From assembly GCF_000718305.1 (NCBI RefSeq), contig NZ_JOFQ01000006.1, positions 124,001-188,000 on the forward strand: a stretch of 64,000 nt of DNA, written 5' to 3'. Source of the stretch: Streptomyces niger. GTDB lineage: Bacteria; Actinomycetota; Actinomycetes; Streptomycetales; Streptomycetaceae. The notes beneath the pieces are model-generated. The model saw nothing but the letters and a program-made list of their open reading frames with translations. It was not told the DNA's origin and did no database searches. The translations under genes were made by a program, and so were the position numbers. Position 1 is the stretch's first letter, and every line of letters starts with the position of its first letter. Below, piece after piece: positions 1 to 10,918 of this stretch.

Positions 1-1
1 C

Positions 2-238
2 GGCGAGGGCACCGTCTCCGCGGACTTCTCCCCCGCTGTCGCCGACGCTCAGGAAAGCACCGAACTGACGGCTTCGGATGGCACGGTGCTCCGCGTGCAC
101 CGCGTCCTGCAGCCCACTGCGGACGACGCGTCCGGTGCCGAGGCCGCCACAGCCGGGACGATCGGCCACGTCATCGGTCACTGGAGCCTGCCGGACGGCG
201 CCCGCACCCGGGGGGTCTTCGCCACCTTGCGCAGGTGA
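2..238 (+). CDS. C-terminal end of an unidentified protein (partial)
   Basis: An open frame enters from the left edge and stops with TGA at 236-238, giving 78 residues. Codons end mostly in G or C, as in the real genes around it. The peptide has a hydrophilic stretch and ends with a beta-like segment (GHVIGHWSLPDGARTRGVF). I do not recognise a family from this fragment, and the start lies outside the window. The next gene is convergent and ends 32 bases downstream. Confidence 0.6.
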   Translation, partial: GEGTVSADFSPAVADAQESTELTASDGTVLRVHRVLQPTADDASGAEAATAGTIGHVIGHWSLPDGARTRGVFATLRR

Positions 239-270
239 CGCCGGCAGCGGTGGGAGGGGCTCGCCGAGCG

Positions 271-1044
271 TCAGCGCAGCAGTAGTTGGAGTCCGCCGAG
301 AACCGTCGCTCCGATGACGAGACGCTCGAAGAGTTGCTGGTTGATCCGGTCGACGCAGCGCCTGCCGAGGTAGGCGCCGGGGAGCACGAAGAGCACTAGG
401 GCCGCGTCCAGGAGCAGTGACCGGGTGTCGATCAGGCCGAGGCCGGCGCTGAAGGGCAGCTTCGAGGTGTTGACGATCAGGAAGAACCAGGCCGAGGTGC
501 CGAGGAAGCCGAGCTTCTTGAAGCCGGTGGAGATCAGGTAGAGGGACATCACGGGGCCGCCCGCGTTGGCCACCATGGTGGTGAAGCCGCCGAGCACACC
601 GTAGGAGCGCGTCTTCAGACGGGCGGCGCCTGCCGTGCCCCCGTCCCGCTTCTCCTCTCCTCGCTCCTCCGCCTTGTCCGCGGCACGTCGCCGCCATACC
701 GTGACCGCGGCCATGAGCAGCAGGATCGCCCCGATCGAGGTGCGTACCGCCGCGTCGTCCGCCCACACCATGTACAGCGTTCCCAGCACCACGCCCGCGG
801 CGACCGCGGGGAACAGCCGCCACAGCGTGGGCCAGTGGGCGTGGCGCCGGTAGGTGAGTACCGCGAGCACATCCCCGACGATCAGCAAGGGCAACAGCGC
901 GCCGGTGGAATCGCGGGCGGGCAGGACGGCCGCGAAGACGGCGAGACTGATCGTGTTGGCCCCGCTGACGGCGGTCTTGGAGAAGCCGACGAGTGCCGCG
1001 GCGACGCCGAGCGCGAGGAATTCCCAGAGGGTGACGGTGTCCAT
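271..1044 (-). CDS. TauE/SafE family sulfite/organosulfonate exporter-like membrane protein
   Basis: A 257-residue protein made almost entirely of hydrophobic segments, about eight predicted membrane spans in two halves, as in the TauE/SafE (DUF81) family. The second half begins with the family-typical glycine-rich segment GVLGGFTTMVANAGGPVMSLY. A basic, charged cytoplasmic loop (residues about 115-145) joins the halves. Family members export sulfite, sulfoacetate or related anions or are of unknown substrate; nothing here fixes the substrate. Start is ATG at 1044. No good Shine-Dalgarno is visible, but a TAGCAT box lies ten bases upstream, so the leader may be very short. It stands alone between a convergent partial gene and the beta-helix gene. 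Confidence 0.85.
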   Translation of the reverse strand: MDTVTLWEFLALGVAAALVGFSKTAVSGANTISLAVFAAVLPARDSTGALLPLLIVGDVLAVLTYRRHAHWPTLWRLFPAVAAGVVLGTLYMVWADDAAVRTSIGAILLLMAAVTVWRRRAADKAEERGEEKRDGGTAGAARLKTRSYGVLGGFTTMVANAGGPVMSLYLISTGFKKLGFLGTSAWFFLIVNTSKLPFSAGLGLIDTRSLLLDAALVLFVLPGAYLGRRCVDRINQQLFERLVIGATVLGGLQLLLR

Positions 1045-1131
1045 AGGGGAACCGATGCTATGTCCAGCTATTCCGGGGCCGCATGGGCGGGTGCGGGAGC
1101 GCGGCCCCGGAAACGTCGCAGACGGAGTCGG

Positions 1132-2799
1132 TCACGGGCGGAGCCGGCGTTGCGCGTCGTACAGGTTTTGTGGTCGGACCGAGTCGGGGCGGCCGTACGC
1201 CGCCAGCCGGGAGTGCAGGTCACCGGCGAAGTCCGGGACGTCGATCTGGTCGAACTCGCGGACCGTGGAGACGCCGACGGTGGCGCTGTACGGGGCCAGT
1301 CCGTCGATCTTCACCAGGCCGGCCCGTTCATTGGTGACGCGGATGTTCCAGTGTGTGAACCGCGCGCCGAAGAGGGGGCCGGCGCTGGCGTCCCCGCCGT
1401 GCCGGCCGTTGTTGTTCAGCGTGATGTCGGTACGGACGTTCGCGAAGGGCAGGCCGCGGTGGCTGTCGAAGGTACCCATCTCCATGCGGCCGCGCGTCCA
1501 GACGTTGTAGCTGGACAGTCCCTCGACGTTGATGCCGTGCAACTGGGTGCCGGGCGGCGCGGGGACGGTGCGTTCCTCGATGGTGAAGTCCTCCACGAGG
1601 TTGTCGTGCGAGCCCTCCCGGCAGAAGTACGGGTGGTGTGCGCCGCGCCCCGCCACGCGAGTGGTCCGCAGGGTGCAGGCGGAGGCCGCGACGAACCCGA
1701 AGCCGTTGTCGACGTGGCGGACGGTGACGTCCTGCGCCCAGCAGTCGTACGCGCACTGGAAGACGAGGCCGTTGTAGCCCTTGTCGAGCAGGTGCGGGGA
1801 CTGCGGCGTCTCGACGGCTTCAAGGGTGAGCCCTTCGACGCCGGAACCCGTGAGCGCCCGTACGTGGGTGGTGAGCCGCGGGTCCCATTCGGGGCGTACG
1901 TCGAGCGGGAGCGGACGCTCGAAGGTCACCGCTCGCCCCTTGAGGTGGGCGATGCGCACCGGCCACTCGTAGGGGACGTAGCTGGTGAGTTTGGTCTTGT
2001 CGTCCCAGAGGTACGCCTCGGGCCCTGGTCCGCCGCCCGCCATGTGCTCCAGGAGGGTGTGATCCGCGTCGTCGGTCAGGCGCAGGAGGACCAGGTCACC
2101 GCGGGTGAGGCCGGCCGTGTCGGCGACCGTCACCGTCCAGGAGCCGCGGCGGGCCGGATGTACGGCGGTGAGCGGCCGCCACTCGTCCCGCCGGTTGCCC
2201 GTCCAGCCCTCGAACGGCCAGTCCTGCTTCCTGATCGCCGCGACCAGGGAGTCCCAACGGGCTTCGGGACAGAGCCAGATGAGGCCGCCCGCCCAGGACC
2301 AGCTGGACTTGTCGCCGCCGTACCGGCTGCCGTAGGGACCGACGATCTCGGTCAGGTTCCTGGTGGCGTGGAGCGTGGTGCGGCCGCTGCCGGCCCCGCG
2401 CAGGACGACGTTGTCGTGACCGATGCGGATGACGTCGTCGATGCGGTAGGTGCCGGGCGGGAGGGTGACGGTGCCGCCGCCGCGCCGGCCCACCGTCTCG
2501 ATGGCCCGGTTGATGGCGGGAGCGGCGTCGGCCGAGCCGTCGGCGGCCGCACCGTGGTCGCGTACGACATCGATGTCCCGCACTCCGCCGCTCCGGGCGG
2601 TGCCGGGACGGTGGGCCGGCCGGCAGCCCGCCCGCCCCACGTACGGAATCTGCGGGTGCGTGAAGGGCCGGGCGGTGAACTCGTCCCAGAGGGGCGTGTT
2701 GCGGTGCCCGGCCGCCGCGGCTGTGGCGGTGGCGGGCAGTGCGGCCGCCGCTGCGACGCCGATCGCACTGCCCAGCAGGGTGCGTCTACCGATCTCCAT
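1132..2799 (-). CDS. Tat-exported right-handed beta-helix protein (polysaccharide lyase/hydrolase-like)
   Basis: 555 residues. The N-terminus reads MEIGRRTLLGS followed by a hydrophobic Ala-rich stretch ending ATATAAAAG, a twin-arginine signal peptide, so the protein should be secreted folded. Residues about 60-120 contain DHGAAADGSADAAPAINRAI and GGGTVTLPPGTYRI, the usual opening of the pectate-lyase-type parallel beta-helix; the rest has short repeated strands typical of that fold. The exact reaction cannot be read off. I start it at ATG 2799, not at the longer 2835 option, because GGAAGG lies seven bases upstream and the Tat motif then sits at the N-terminus. It is last in a likely operon with the sugar porter and dioxygenase, which suggests extracellular attack on a polysaccharide whose product is imported. 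Confidence 0.8.
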   Translation of the reverse strand: MEIGRRTLLGSAIGVAAAAALPATATAAAAGHRNTPLWDEFTARPFTHPQIPYVGRAGCRPAHRPGTARSGGVRDIDVVRDHGAAADGSADAAPAINRAIETVGRRGGGTVTLPPGTYRIDDVIRIGHDNVVLRGAGSGRTTLHATRNLTEIVGPYGSRYGGDKSSWSWAGGLIWLCPEARWDSLVAAIRKQDWPFEGWTGNRRDEWRPLTAVHPARRGSWTVTVADTAGLTRGDLVLLRLTDDADHTLLEHMAGGGPGPEAYLWDDKTKLTSYVPYEWPVRIAHLKGRAVTFERPLPLDVRPEWDPRLTTHVRALTGSGVEGLTLEAVETPQSPHLLDKGYNGLVFQCAYDCWAQDVTVRHVDNGFGFVAASACTLRTTRVAGRGAHHPYFCREGSHDNLVEDFTIEERTVPAPPGTQLHGINVEGLSSYNVWTRGRMEMGTFDSHRGLPFANVRTDITLNNNGRHGGDASAGPLFGARFTHWNIRVTNERAGLVKIDGLAPYSATVGVSTVREFDQIDVPDFAGDLHSRLAAYGRPDSVRPQNLYDAQRRLRP

Positions 2800-2908
2800 G
2801 AGCCCGCCTTCCACGTCATCCATGAATGTGAACACCGTTCATGTGAGCGACGAGCGTGAGCATGCCACGACCGCGGCGGGACACGGAAGAGGTGGGCACG
2901 AGGCCCCG

Positions 2909-4375
2909 TCATCGCCCGGCGGTCTCCGAAGCCCGGCTGCGGGCCGCTTCGTCCGCCCGAGGCCGCATCACGCCCGCCCGTAGCTGCTGCTCGATGTCCT
3001 CCAGCGAACGGCCGCGGGTCTCCGGTACCCGCCGGAGGACGAAGACCCAGCACAGACCGTTCATCACCGCGTACGCCAGCAGGGTGGCCGTGAGCCCGAA
3101 CGTCTGGGCCGAGGTCAGCGCGGTCACCGCGATCAGCAGGTCGAACCCCCAGACGGTCGCCGTCGCCGCGCTCGTGGCCGGGCCGCGAACGGCCAGCGGC
3201 AGGACCTCGGGGGCGATCAGCCACACCACGGCCTGCATGCTCGCGCCGTTGAGGAAGATGTACGCGAACAGCGCCGCCACCACCGTCACACGCTGGAACG
3301 CGGATCCGCTGTCGGCGAGGAACGCCATCCCCATGACCGCCATGGCGATGCCGGAGCCCGGAAGGAGCCACAGCAGCAGGCGCCGCCGCCCGATACGGTC
3401 CACAGCGATCGCGCCCGTCACCCCGGCCAGTACCAGCATGAGACCGATGCCGACACCGGTCAGCAGAGCCACCGAATCGCCGAAGCCCGCGTCGGAGAGC
3501 AGCGTGGGTGCGTAGTACACCATCGCGTTGATGCCGGTGAGCTGGGAAAAGGCGGCGATGCCCAGAGCGATGAGGAGGGCCGGGCGCACCCAGGAAGAAC
3601 CGAGCGCCCGTACCGTGGCGCGCAGCCCGCGGGGCGCGGCCTTGCCGGCCCGGCAGAGCGCGGCGATCTCGGCCGCCTCGGCGCCGACGTCGTGGCCGGG
3701 TCCGCGCAACCGGGCCAGGACCGCCTCCGCATTGCTCCGGCTCCCCCGTTCCACCAGCCAGCGCGGGCTCTCCGGCAGCGGCAGCATGCCGGCCGCGAGG
3801 GCGACGGCAGGCAGGACGGCCAGCCCGAACATCCAACGCCAGCCGCCCGGCCCGGCGAGCGCGTAGCCGCACAGGTACGAGACCAGCTGGCCGATCGCCA
3901 CCATCAGCTGGAAGAGCACCATCAGCCGGCCTCGTACGGCGGGCGGCGCGGTTTCCGCGATGTAGACCGGGACGGTGTTGGACGCGCCGCCGACCGCGAG
4001 GCCGAGCAGCAGCCTGGCCAGCCCCAGGGTGACCGCGGAGGTCGCAAGCGCCGAGGCCAGCGCGCCGGCGGCGAAGACGAGGGCCACCGCGATGATGACG
4101 CGCCGCCGGCCGTGGCGAGCGCTCAGCACCCCGGAGATCGGAGCACCGGCCATGGCGCCGACGAGGATGGCGCTGACCACGATCTCCTGCGCGCGGGTGG
4201 AGAGGTCGAGATCGCGCGCCAGGTCGAGCAACGCACTGGAGATGATGCCGGTGTCGTAGCCGAACAGCAGCCCGCCGAGCGCGGAGATGCCGGCCACGGC
4301 GTAGAGGAGGCCGGGCTGCCGGGCCCGGGTGGCACGTCGGCCGACAGCACCGTCGGCCGGCAGGAGTTCGTTCAC
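2909..4375 (-). CDS. Sugar porter family MFS transporter
   Basis: 488 residues with twelve predicted membrane helices. Sugar-porter signatures are in place: GGLLFGYDTGIIS in helix 1, HGRRR in the 2-3 loop, PESPRWLVERG after helix 6, DRIGRRR in the 8-9 loop, and PETRGRSLEDIE after helix 12. The family takes up monosaccharides or inositol, usually with protons. GTG start at 4375 with GAAGGAA about eight bases upstream. It lies 74 bases after the dioxygenase gene and 109 before the beta-helix gene on the same strand, so the three are probably co-transcribed from the promoter that holds the LacI palindrome. Substrate is unknown. Confidence 0.9.
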   Translation of the reverse strand: MNELLPADGAVGRRATRARQPGLLYAVAGISALGGLLFGYDTGIISSALLDLARDLDLSTRAQEIVVSAILVGAMAGAPISGVLSARHGRRRVIIAVALVFAAGALASALATSAVTLGLARLLLGLAVGGASNTVPVYIAETAPPAVRGRLMVLFQLMVAIGQLVSYLCGYALAGPGGWRWMFGLAVLPAVALAAGMLPLPESPRWLVERGSRSNAEAVLARLRGPGHDVGAEAAEIAALCRAGKAAPRGLRATVRALGSSWVRPALLIALGIAAFSQLTGINAMVYYAPTLLSDAGFGDSVALLTGVGIGLMLVLAGVTGAIAVDRIGRRRLLLWLLPGSGIAMAVMGMAFLADSGSAFQRVTVVAALFAYIFLNGASMQAVVWLIAPEVLPLAVRGPATSAATATVWGFDLLIAVTALTSAQTFGLTATLLAYAVMNGLCWVFVLRRVPETRGRSLEDIEQQLRAGVMRPRADEAARSRASETAGR

Positions 4376-4449
4376 GGGAGGTTCCTTCGGAGGTGCGGGC
4401 CCGGAAGCAGGAACGCGGGCGGGGTACGGGGGCCGGAGCGGCCGACGGC

Positions 4450-5280
4450 TCAGGCGTCGCCCATGACCAGTCCCTCGATGGTGTGCTGCTGGACGATCGG
4501 TTCCAGGACGTCCACGACACGGCAGCTCAGGTGGCGCCGGAGGTGGTCGGGCAGCGCCTCCCAGTAGGAGCGGGTGACGGCCATGTCGTGCTGGCCGTCG
4601 TTGCCCGCGCCGGGTGCGTCGGCCCCGAGTACGAGGACGGGGCGGGGACGCGGCGAATGGTTGGTGGTGCCCCGGTGGACCGTCAGCGCCGAGCGGGCGG
4701 AGATGTCACCGCGGCGGGGGTACTTGCGAACGGCCCGTGCCTCGTAGTCCGGGAAGTCCTCCCGCGGCGGGAACATCTCGTGGTGCCAGTCACCGCCGTG
4801 CTGCCACTGGGTACCGGGCGCGATCTCGAAGGGGCCCATGTCCTCTGCCGTGTCGACGGCCGTCAGGTTGAAGGCCAGGGACGTGAGGCGGTGCTCGTGC
4901 CGCGTCTCGCCGGGGGACGGGAAGTCGCGGTGCCACGGCTGGTTGACCGCCCCCGCGAACGGTATGTCGAAGCCCAGCTCGACGAAGGTGTAGTCAGGGC
5001 CGAGCACGGCCTCACAGACCGAGCGCACCCAGGGGTGGTCCACCAGTTCCCGGAATCCGCGCAGCTGCTCGGGGTGGATCTCGACGTAGTAGCGGTTCGG
5101 GCCGCGACCCACGGCGCCGCCCGGCCGCGTTCGGGCCTCCTCGTAGGCCTTCTCGATGTCTTCCCGCACGGTGTCGGCGAAGTCGGCGCGGAAGGCACCC
5201 TTACGCGCGGTGATGCCGTCGGTGTACAGCTCGCGTACGGCGGTACCGATCTCGGTGGGCATGGGGGCGGAAGCGTTCAA
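4450..5280 (-). CDS. Phytanoyl-CoA dioxygenase (PhyH) family enzyme
   Basis: 276 residues with a double-stranded beta-helix Fe(II)/2-oxoglutarate oxygenase core. Visible iron ligands are H117 and D119 in WHRDFPSP and H202 in VHRGTTNHSPRPR; R211 is suited to binding the 2-oxoglutarate carboxylate. The family hydroxylates varied small molecules, not only phytanoyl-CoA. I choose a TTG start at 5280: GAAGGAG lies exactly seven bases upstream, while the in-frame ATG at 5262 has no ribosome binding site. It is first gene of the operon divergent from LacI, so its substrate is probably linked to the sugar or sugar acid handled by the porter and beta-helix protein; that link is inference. Confidence 0.8.
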   Translation of the reverse strand: MNASAPMPTEIGTAVRELYTDGITARKGAFRADFADTVREDIEKAYEEARTRPGGAVGRGPNRYYVEIHPEQLRGFRELVDHPWVRSVCEAVLGPDYTFVELGFDIPFAGAVNQPWHRDFPSPGETRHEHRLTSLAFNLTAVDTAEDMGPFEIAPGTQWQHGGDWHHEMFPPREDFPDYEARAVRKYPRRGDISARSALTVHRGTTNHSPRPRPVLVLGADAPGAGNDGQHDMAVTRSYWEALPDHLRRHLSCRVVDVLEPIVQQHTIEGLVMGDA

Positions 5281-5324
5281 CGCCGTGCTCCTTCGCAACG
5301 GAGGTGAAAGGTTGCCCTCCACTT

Positions 5325-5350
5325 TTGCCACGTTGATTGCAACGTGGCAA
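5325..5350. promoter_or_regulatory. LacI-type operator: perfect 11-bp inverted repeat
   Basis: Left arm TTGCCACGTTG (5325-5335), spacer ATTG, right arm CAACGTGGCAA (5340-5350); the arms match at all 11 positions. It lies between the divergent PhyH and lacI genes, upstream of both starts, where an autoregulating LacI repressor would bind. The cognate sugar is not known. Confidence 0.75.
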
Positions 5351-5478
5351 TAGGATGCGGGAAAGTTCTTCCGGAGCGTTGAGCCGCCGTGGGAGAATCC
5401 GATCATGAAGCCGGGAACATGTCGCCGGGGCCGGACCGGACCGGTACCGTCGCCCGGCCAGGGAGGGAAGAGGCGCAG

Positions 5479-6489
5479 GTGGCAGCGAAGCTGAGGGACG
5501 TGGCCGCGCTCGCGGGGGTCTCCCCCCGCACGGTCTCCAACGTGGTCAACGACTCGGCGTCGGTCGCACCCGCGACGCGCGAGCGGGTGCTCGCCGCCAT
5601 CGAGGAGCTCGACTACCGCCCCAACCTCGCCGCCCGCCAGTTGCGCCAGGGCCGCACCGGCCTGATCGGGCTGGCGATCCCGGAAATCGGCTCTCCCTAC
5701 TTCGGCGAACTGGCCGGCCTGATCGTCGAGGCGGCTCAGCAGCGCGGCTGGACCGTCCTCATCGACCAGACCCAGGGCCTGGCGGACCGGGAGCGGCGCC
5801 TGCTGTCGAAGACCGGCGGCCACACGATGGACGGCATCATCATCAGCCCGTGGATGTTGGCTCCCCACGAGATCCTGGCCCTGGCCGGCGCCACCCCCGT
5901 GGTCACCTTGGGCGAGCTCGACCCCCAGGACGCCGTGGACCACGTCGCGATCGACAACGTGGCCGCCGCGAAGGAGGTCACCGCCCACCTCATCGCCCGC
6001 GGCGCACGCCGGCCGGCAGCCATCGGCACCCAGCCGCACCGCCGCAACGGCACCGCCGAGCTGCGCCTCATAGGGCACCGGCAGGCCCTCGTCGACGCCG
6101 GGCTGACGTCGCGCCGCGAATGGGAGGTACCGGTGGAGTCCTTGCACCGGGCCGAGGGCCGGCGCGCCATGGAACTCCTCCTGGCGGGCCCGCACCACCC
6201 CGACGCCGTCTTCTGCTTCACCGACGAACTCGCCCTCGGCGCCGTGCACGCCATCCTGGCGCGTGGCTTGCGCGTGCCCGAGGACGTGGCGGTGGCCGGA
6301 TTCGACGACATCGAGGACGGTCGCTACGCCACTCCGGGCCTGACCACCGTCGCCCCGGACAAACACCACATCGCCACCACGGCCCTCCAGTTGCTGGCGG
6401 ACCGCATCTACGGCCGAATGGCACAGGTGGCGCCCCGCCGGGTGGTCTCACCGCACCAGCTGCTGCCGCGCGGCTCCTCAGGCGGCTGA
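5479..6489 (+). CDS. LacI family transcriptional regulator
   Basis: 336 residues. The N-terminal helix-turn-helix and hinge are clear (LRDVAALAGVSPRTVSNVVN, then LDYRPNLAARQLRQGRTG), followed by a periplasmic-binding-protein-like ligand domain with the usual VAVAGFDDIEDGRYATPGLTTV segment. I start at GTG 5479: a purine-rich GGGAGGGAAGAGG ends five bases upstream and the protein then begins in the usual LacI register; the longer ATG at 5389 would add an unstructured tail. It is divergent from the PhyH-porter-beta-helix operon and probably represses it and itself through the palindrome at 5325-5350. Confidence 0.93.
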   Translation: MAAKLRDVAALAGVSPRTVSNVVNDSASVAPATRERVLAAIEELDYRPNLAARQLRQGRTGLIGLAIPEIGSPYFGELAGLIVEAAQQRGWTVLIDQTQGLADRERRLLSKTGGHTMDGIIISPWMLAPHEILALAGATPVVTLGELDPQDAVDHVAIDNVAAAKEVTAHLIARGARRPAAIGTQPHRRNGTAELRLIGHRQALVDAGLTSRREWEVPVESLHRAEGRRAMELLLAGPHHPDAVFCFTDELALGAVHAILARGLRVPEDVAVAGFDDIEDGRYATPGLTTVAPDKHHIATTALQLLADRIYGRMAQVAPRRVVSPHQLLPRGSSGG

Positions 6490-6512
6490 TGTCCGGCCGC
6501 CAGGAGTGGAAA

Positions 6513-6590
6513 GGCTCGGCGCGGCTGCTTCTGACGGGGGCTCGGCGCGGCTACTCCTGACGGAGGCTCAGCGCAGCTGCTCGTCACGGT
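6513..6590. repeat. Three 26-bp tandem repeats
   Basis: Units at 6513-6538, 6539-6564 and 6565-6590 share the core GGCTCGGCGCGGCT followed by nTnCTGACGG; units 1 and 2 differ at three positions, unit 3 is more diverged. Confidence 0.8.
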
Positions 6591-6679
6591 GCGCGGGCTT
6601 GTTCGGCGGCCGGGTGGGCGCCCGGTCGGGACGCCGCTGGGTCGGCTCCTGGGACGCGGACGCTGCGATGTGGAGGAGG

Positions 6680-6715
6680 GGTGAGCTCATGGAACGGGGT
6701 GAGCTCATGGAACGG
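6680..6715. repeat. 18-bp exact tandem duplication
   Basis: GGTGAGCTCATGGAACGG occurs twice head to tail (6680-6697 and 6698-6715). Confidence 0.85.
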
Positions 6716-7022
6716 GATAAGGCGAGCATGGTCCGGGCTCCTGCCTGGTCGAAACTGCCGATCAGAGATCGCGGTTCCCCCAGGAGAAGCGTGTTTCCGT
6801 AGGCACACCCCGGCGGAGATACGCCGCTCCCAAGGGTATGCCTCCGGTCCGAAGCATGAGCGACGCGTGCCCGGCCCCTCCCCCGGCAAACGTCGCCGCG
6901 CCCCGCGGAATCCCCACGCGCCGTCGCAGTTCCTCACCACCCACCGCTGCTGCGCGCCTCTGACCTCGCGAGAACCGCAGCGGCGGCGTGCGCCGGGGAA
7001 GCAGCTCCACAGGCACTTCCCG

Positions 7023-9305
<2,283 letters not shown>

Positions 9306-9883
9306 CGTCAGGATTCCTTCGCATCGGACCGGCCGTCGGTGATGCCGGTGTATGGGCCCTGGCCTGCGGATCTGTCAGGTGGCGCGGTCGTCCGACTGCC
9401 CAACGCCCGCGGTGACCACGAAGCCTGCGGATCACCGGCCGGAAGCCGTCCAAACACGAGACATACAGAACCGGACGTTGCACACAGAAATTCACCATAC
9501 GTGCCATATGCGTACGCGCCGGGCTGACGCGTACAGCCAGTCGTGCGATGCGGGCCTGGTCGTACCTGCCCCAGCCCTCGTTCTCGTTGACCCACGTCAT
9601 GGGGGGGCGGAGAGCTGCGGTGCTGGTCGCTGACGCGGTCGTACTCCGCCTCCCACTGGGTGCGGGCGACGGCTTCGGGGTCCACGCCCGGGGTGCGGCA
9701 GCCGCAGCGCCGGAAGCCGTCAGGGCCGTACCGCCCAGCAGGGTCGGTGCGGCCAGTGCGGTGGTGGCCCGTCGGGCCCACCGTCCGAACCGGGGAGCCG
9801 GGGAACCGGGGAACGAGGTGCGGGTGAGCGACGCATCGTGACTCCTTGAGGGGTGGGGGCGGAGACGCGCGTGTGCGGGGTTC
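9306..9883. other. 578-bp spacer holding a decayed gene
   Basis: Between katE and the last gene of the ABC transporter operon. The part at 9520-9836 looks like the broken remains of a secreted protein (separate entry). The katE-proximal part shows no other feature. Confidence 0.5.
9520..9836 (-). pseudogene. Frame-broken remnant of a secreted protein
   Basis: AAGGAG stands five bases before ATG 9836, so a gene start is intact, but that frame closes after 38 codons. The pieces of a credible protein are spread over all three frames: a signal-peptide-like RRATTALAAPTLLGGTALTA in one, then PGVDPEAVARTQWEAEYDRV in a second, then a stretch with NENEGWGRYDQARIARLAV in a third. This pattern fits successive frameshifts or deletions in a once-secreted enzyme. 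The lost family cannot be named. It lies 48 bases beyond the ABC permease stop on the same strand, so it may have been the last gene of that operon. Confidence 0.45.
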
Positions 9884-10918
9884 TCACATCAGCTGCCGCC
9901 TGCGGCCGAGCCAGGTCTGGGCGATGACCACGACGGCGAGGAAGGCACCACTGACGACCTGCTGGTAGGAGGAGTCCAGGGACCCGATCTGGTTGATGAC
10001 GTTCTGGATCACCTTGAGCAGCAGGACACCGACCAGCGAACCGCTGAGATAGCCGAGGCCGCCGGTCAGCAGGGTGCCGCCGATGACGACGGCGGAGATG
10101 GCGTCCAGCTCCATGCCGTTGCCGAGGATGGTCACGCCGGAGGCGAGCCAGGCGGCGTTGAGCGCACCGGCCAGCCCCGCCAGTACGCCGGACATCGTGT
10201 AGACGAGGATTTTGGTACGCGCCACCGGGGCACCCATCAGGGCCGCCGCGTCCTCGTTGCCGCCCACCGCGTACACGTGCTGGCCGAACCGGGTACGGCG
10301 CAGCACGACGGCGCCCGCGACGAACAGGGCCAGCGTGATCCATACGGGGTTGCCCAGGCCGAGGGTGGTGCCCTGGCCGAGGTGGGCGAGGAACGTCCCC
10401 TTGCCGATCAGGTACGTGTCGGCGCCCTCGTCCGTGAGGGCCAGCAGCAGGCCGCGCGCCCCGAGCATGGCGGCCAGGGTGACGATGAAGGGTGCCAGCC
10501 GCGAGCGGGCCACCAGCAGCCCGTTGACGAGGCCGACAGCGCCGCACACCACGAGCGGCAGCAGCAGCGCGAGCAGGGACCCGTGGCGCGCTCCCCACGC
10601 GGCCAGCACACCGCCGAGGGCGAACAGGGAGCCGACGGACAGGTCGATGCCACCGGTGATGATCACGAAGGTCATGCCCAGGGCGACGATGGCGAGGAAC
10701 GCCGAACTGGTCGCCATGTTGGCGATGTTGTCGCCGGTGGCGAAGGAGTCCAGACCGAACGACGCCGCCAGGACGACGATGACCAGGACGGCCAGCGCGC
10801 CGTGTTGCTGGCCCAGTGCGCTCAGCCGCTCGGAGCGGGCGGAGCCCACCGGTTCGGACGCGGCCGTCGGCTCGTTGCTCGCGGTGGTCACGGGCGTGTC
10901 CGTCCCCGTGGCGGTCAT
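9884..10918 (-). CDS. Sugar ABC transporter permease (YjfF-like)
   Basis: 344 residues: a charged N-terminal tail of about 35 residues, then eight to ten predicted membrane helices of the RbsC/BPD_transp_2 family. Typical segments are FVIITGGIDLSVGS, a family-conserved turn, and GNEDAAALMGAPVARTKI before the last helices. Start ATG 10918 overlaps the stop of the preceding permease by four bases (ATGA), so translation is probably coupled. Together with the other permease, the two-domain ATPase and the binding protein it forms a YtfQRT-YjfF-type importer with two different permease subunits. Confidence 0.9.
   Translation of the reverse strand: MTATGTDTPVTTASNEPTAASEPVGSARSERLSALGQQHGALAVLVIVVLAASFGLDSFATGDNIANMATSSAFLAIVALGMTFVIITGGIDLSVGSLFALGGVLAAWGARHGSLLALLLPLVVCGAVGLVNGLLVARSRLAPFIVTLAAMLGARGLLLALTDEGADTYLIGKGTFLAHLGQGTTLGLGNPVWITLALFVAGAVVLRRTRFGQHVYAVGGNEDAAALMGAPVARTKILVYTMSGVLAGLAGALNAAWLASGVTILGNGMELDAISAVVIGGTLLTGGLGYLSGSLVGVLLLKVIQNVINQIGSLDSSYQQVVSGAFLAVVVIAQTWLGRRRQLM

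Larger units (their letters stand above)
6490..7022. other. 533-bp spacer without a convincing gene
   Basis: Between the convergent lacI and katE genes. Frames here have poor codon bias and no good ribosome binding site. The spacer holds two sets of tandem repeats (6513-6590 and 6680-6715), listed separately. No clear terminator hairpin was found. Confidence 0.6.

Noticed and set aside
4450..6369. 639-residue form of the PhyH protein
   Set aside because: The extra N-terminal part is the antisense of the lacI gene; the TTG at 5280 has a proper ribosome binding site.
6506..6802. 98-codon frame after the first lacI gene
   Set aside because: It is built largely from the tandem repeats, has no homology-like pattern and poor codon bias.
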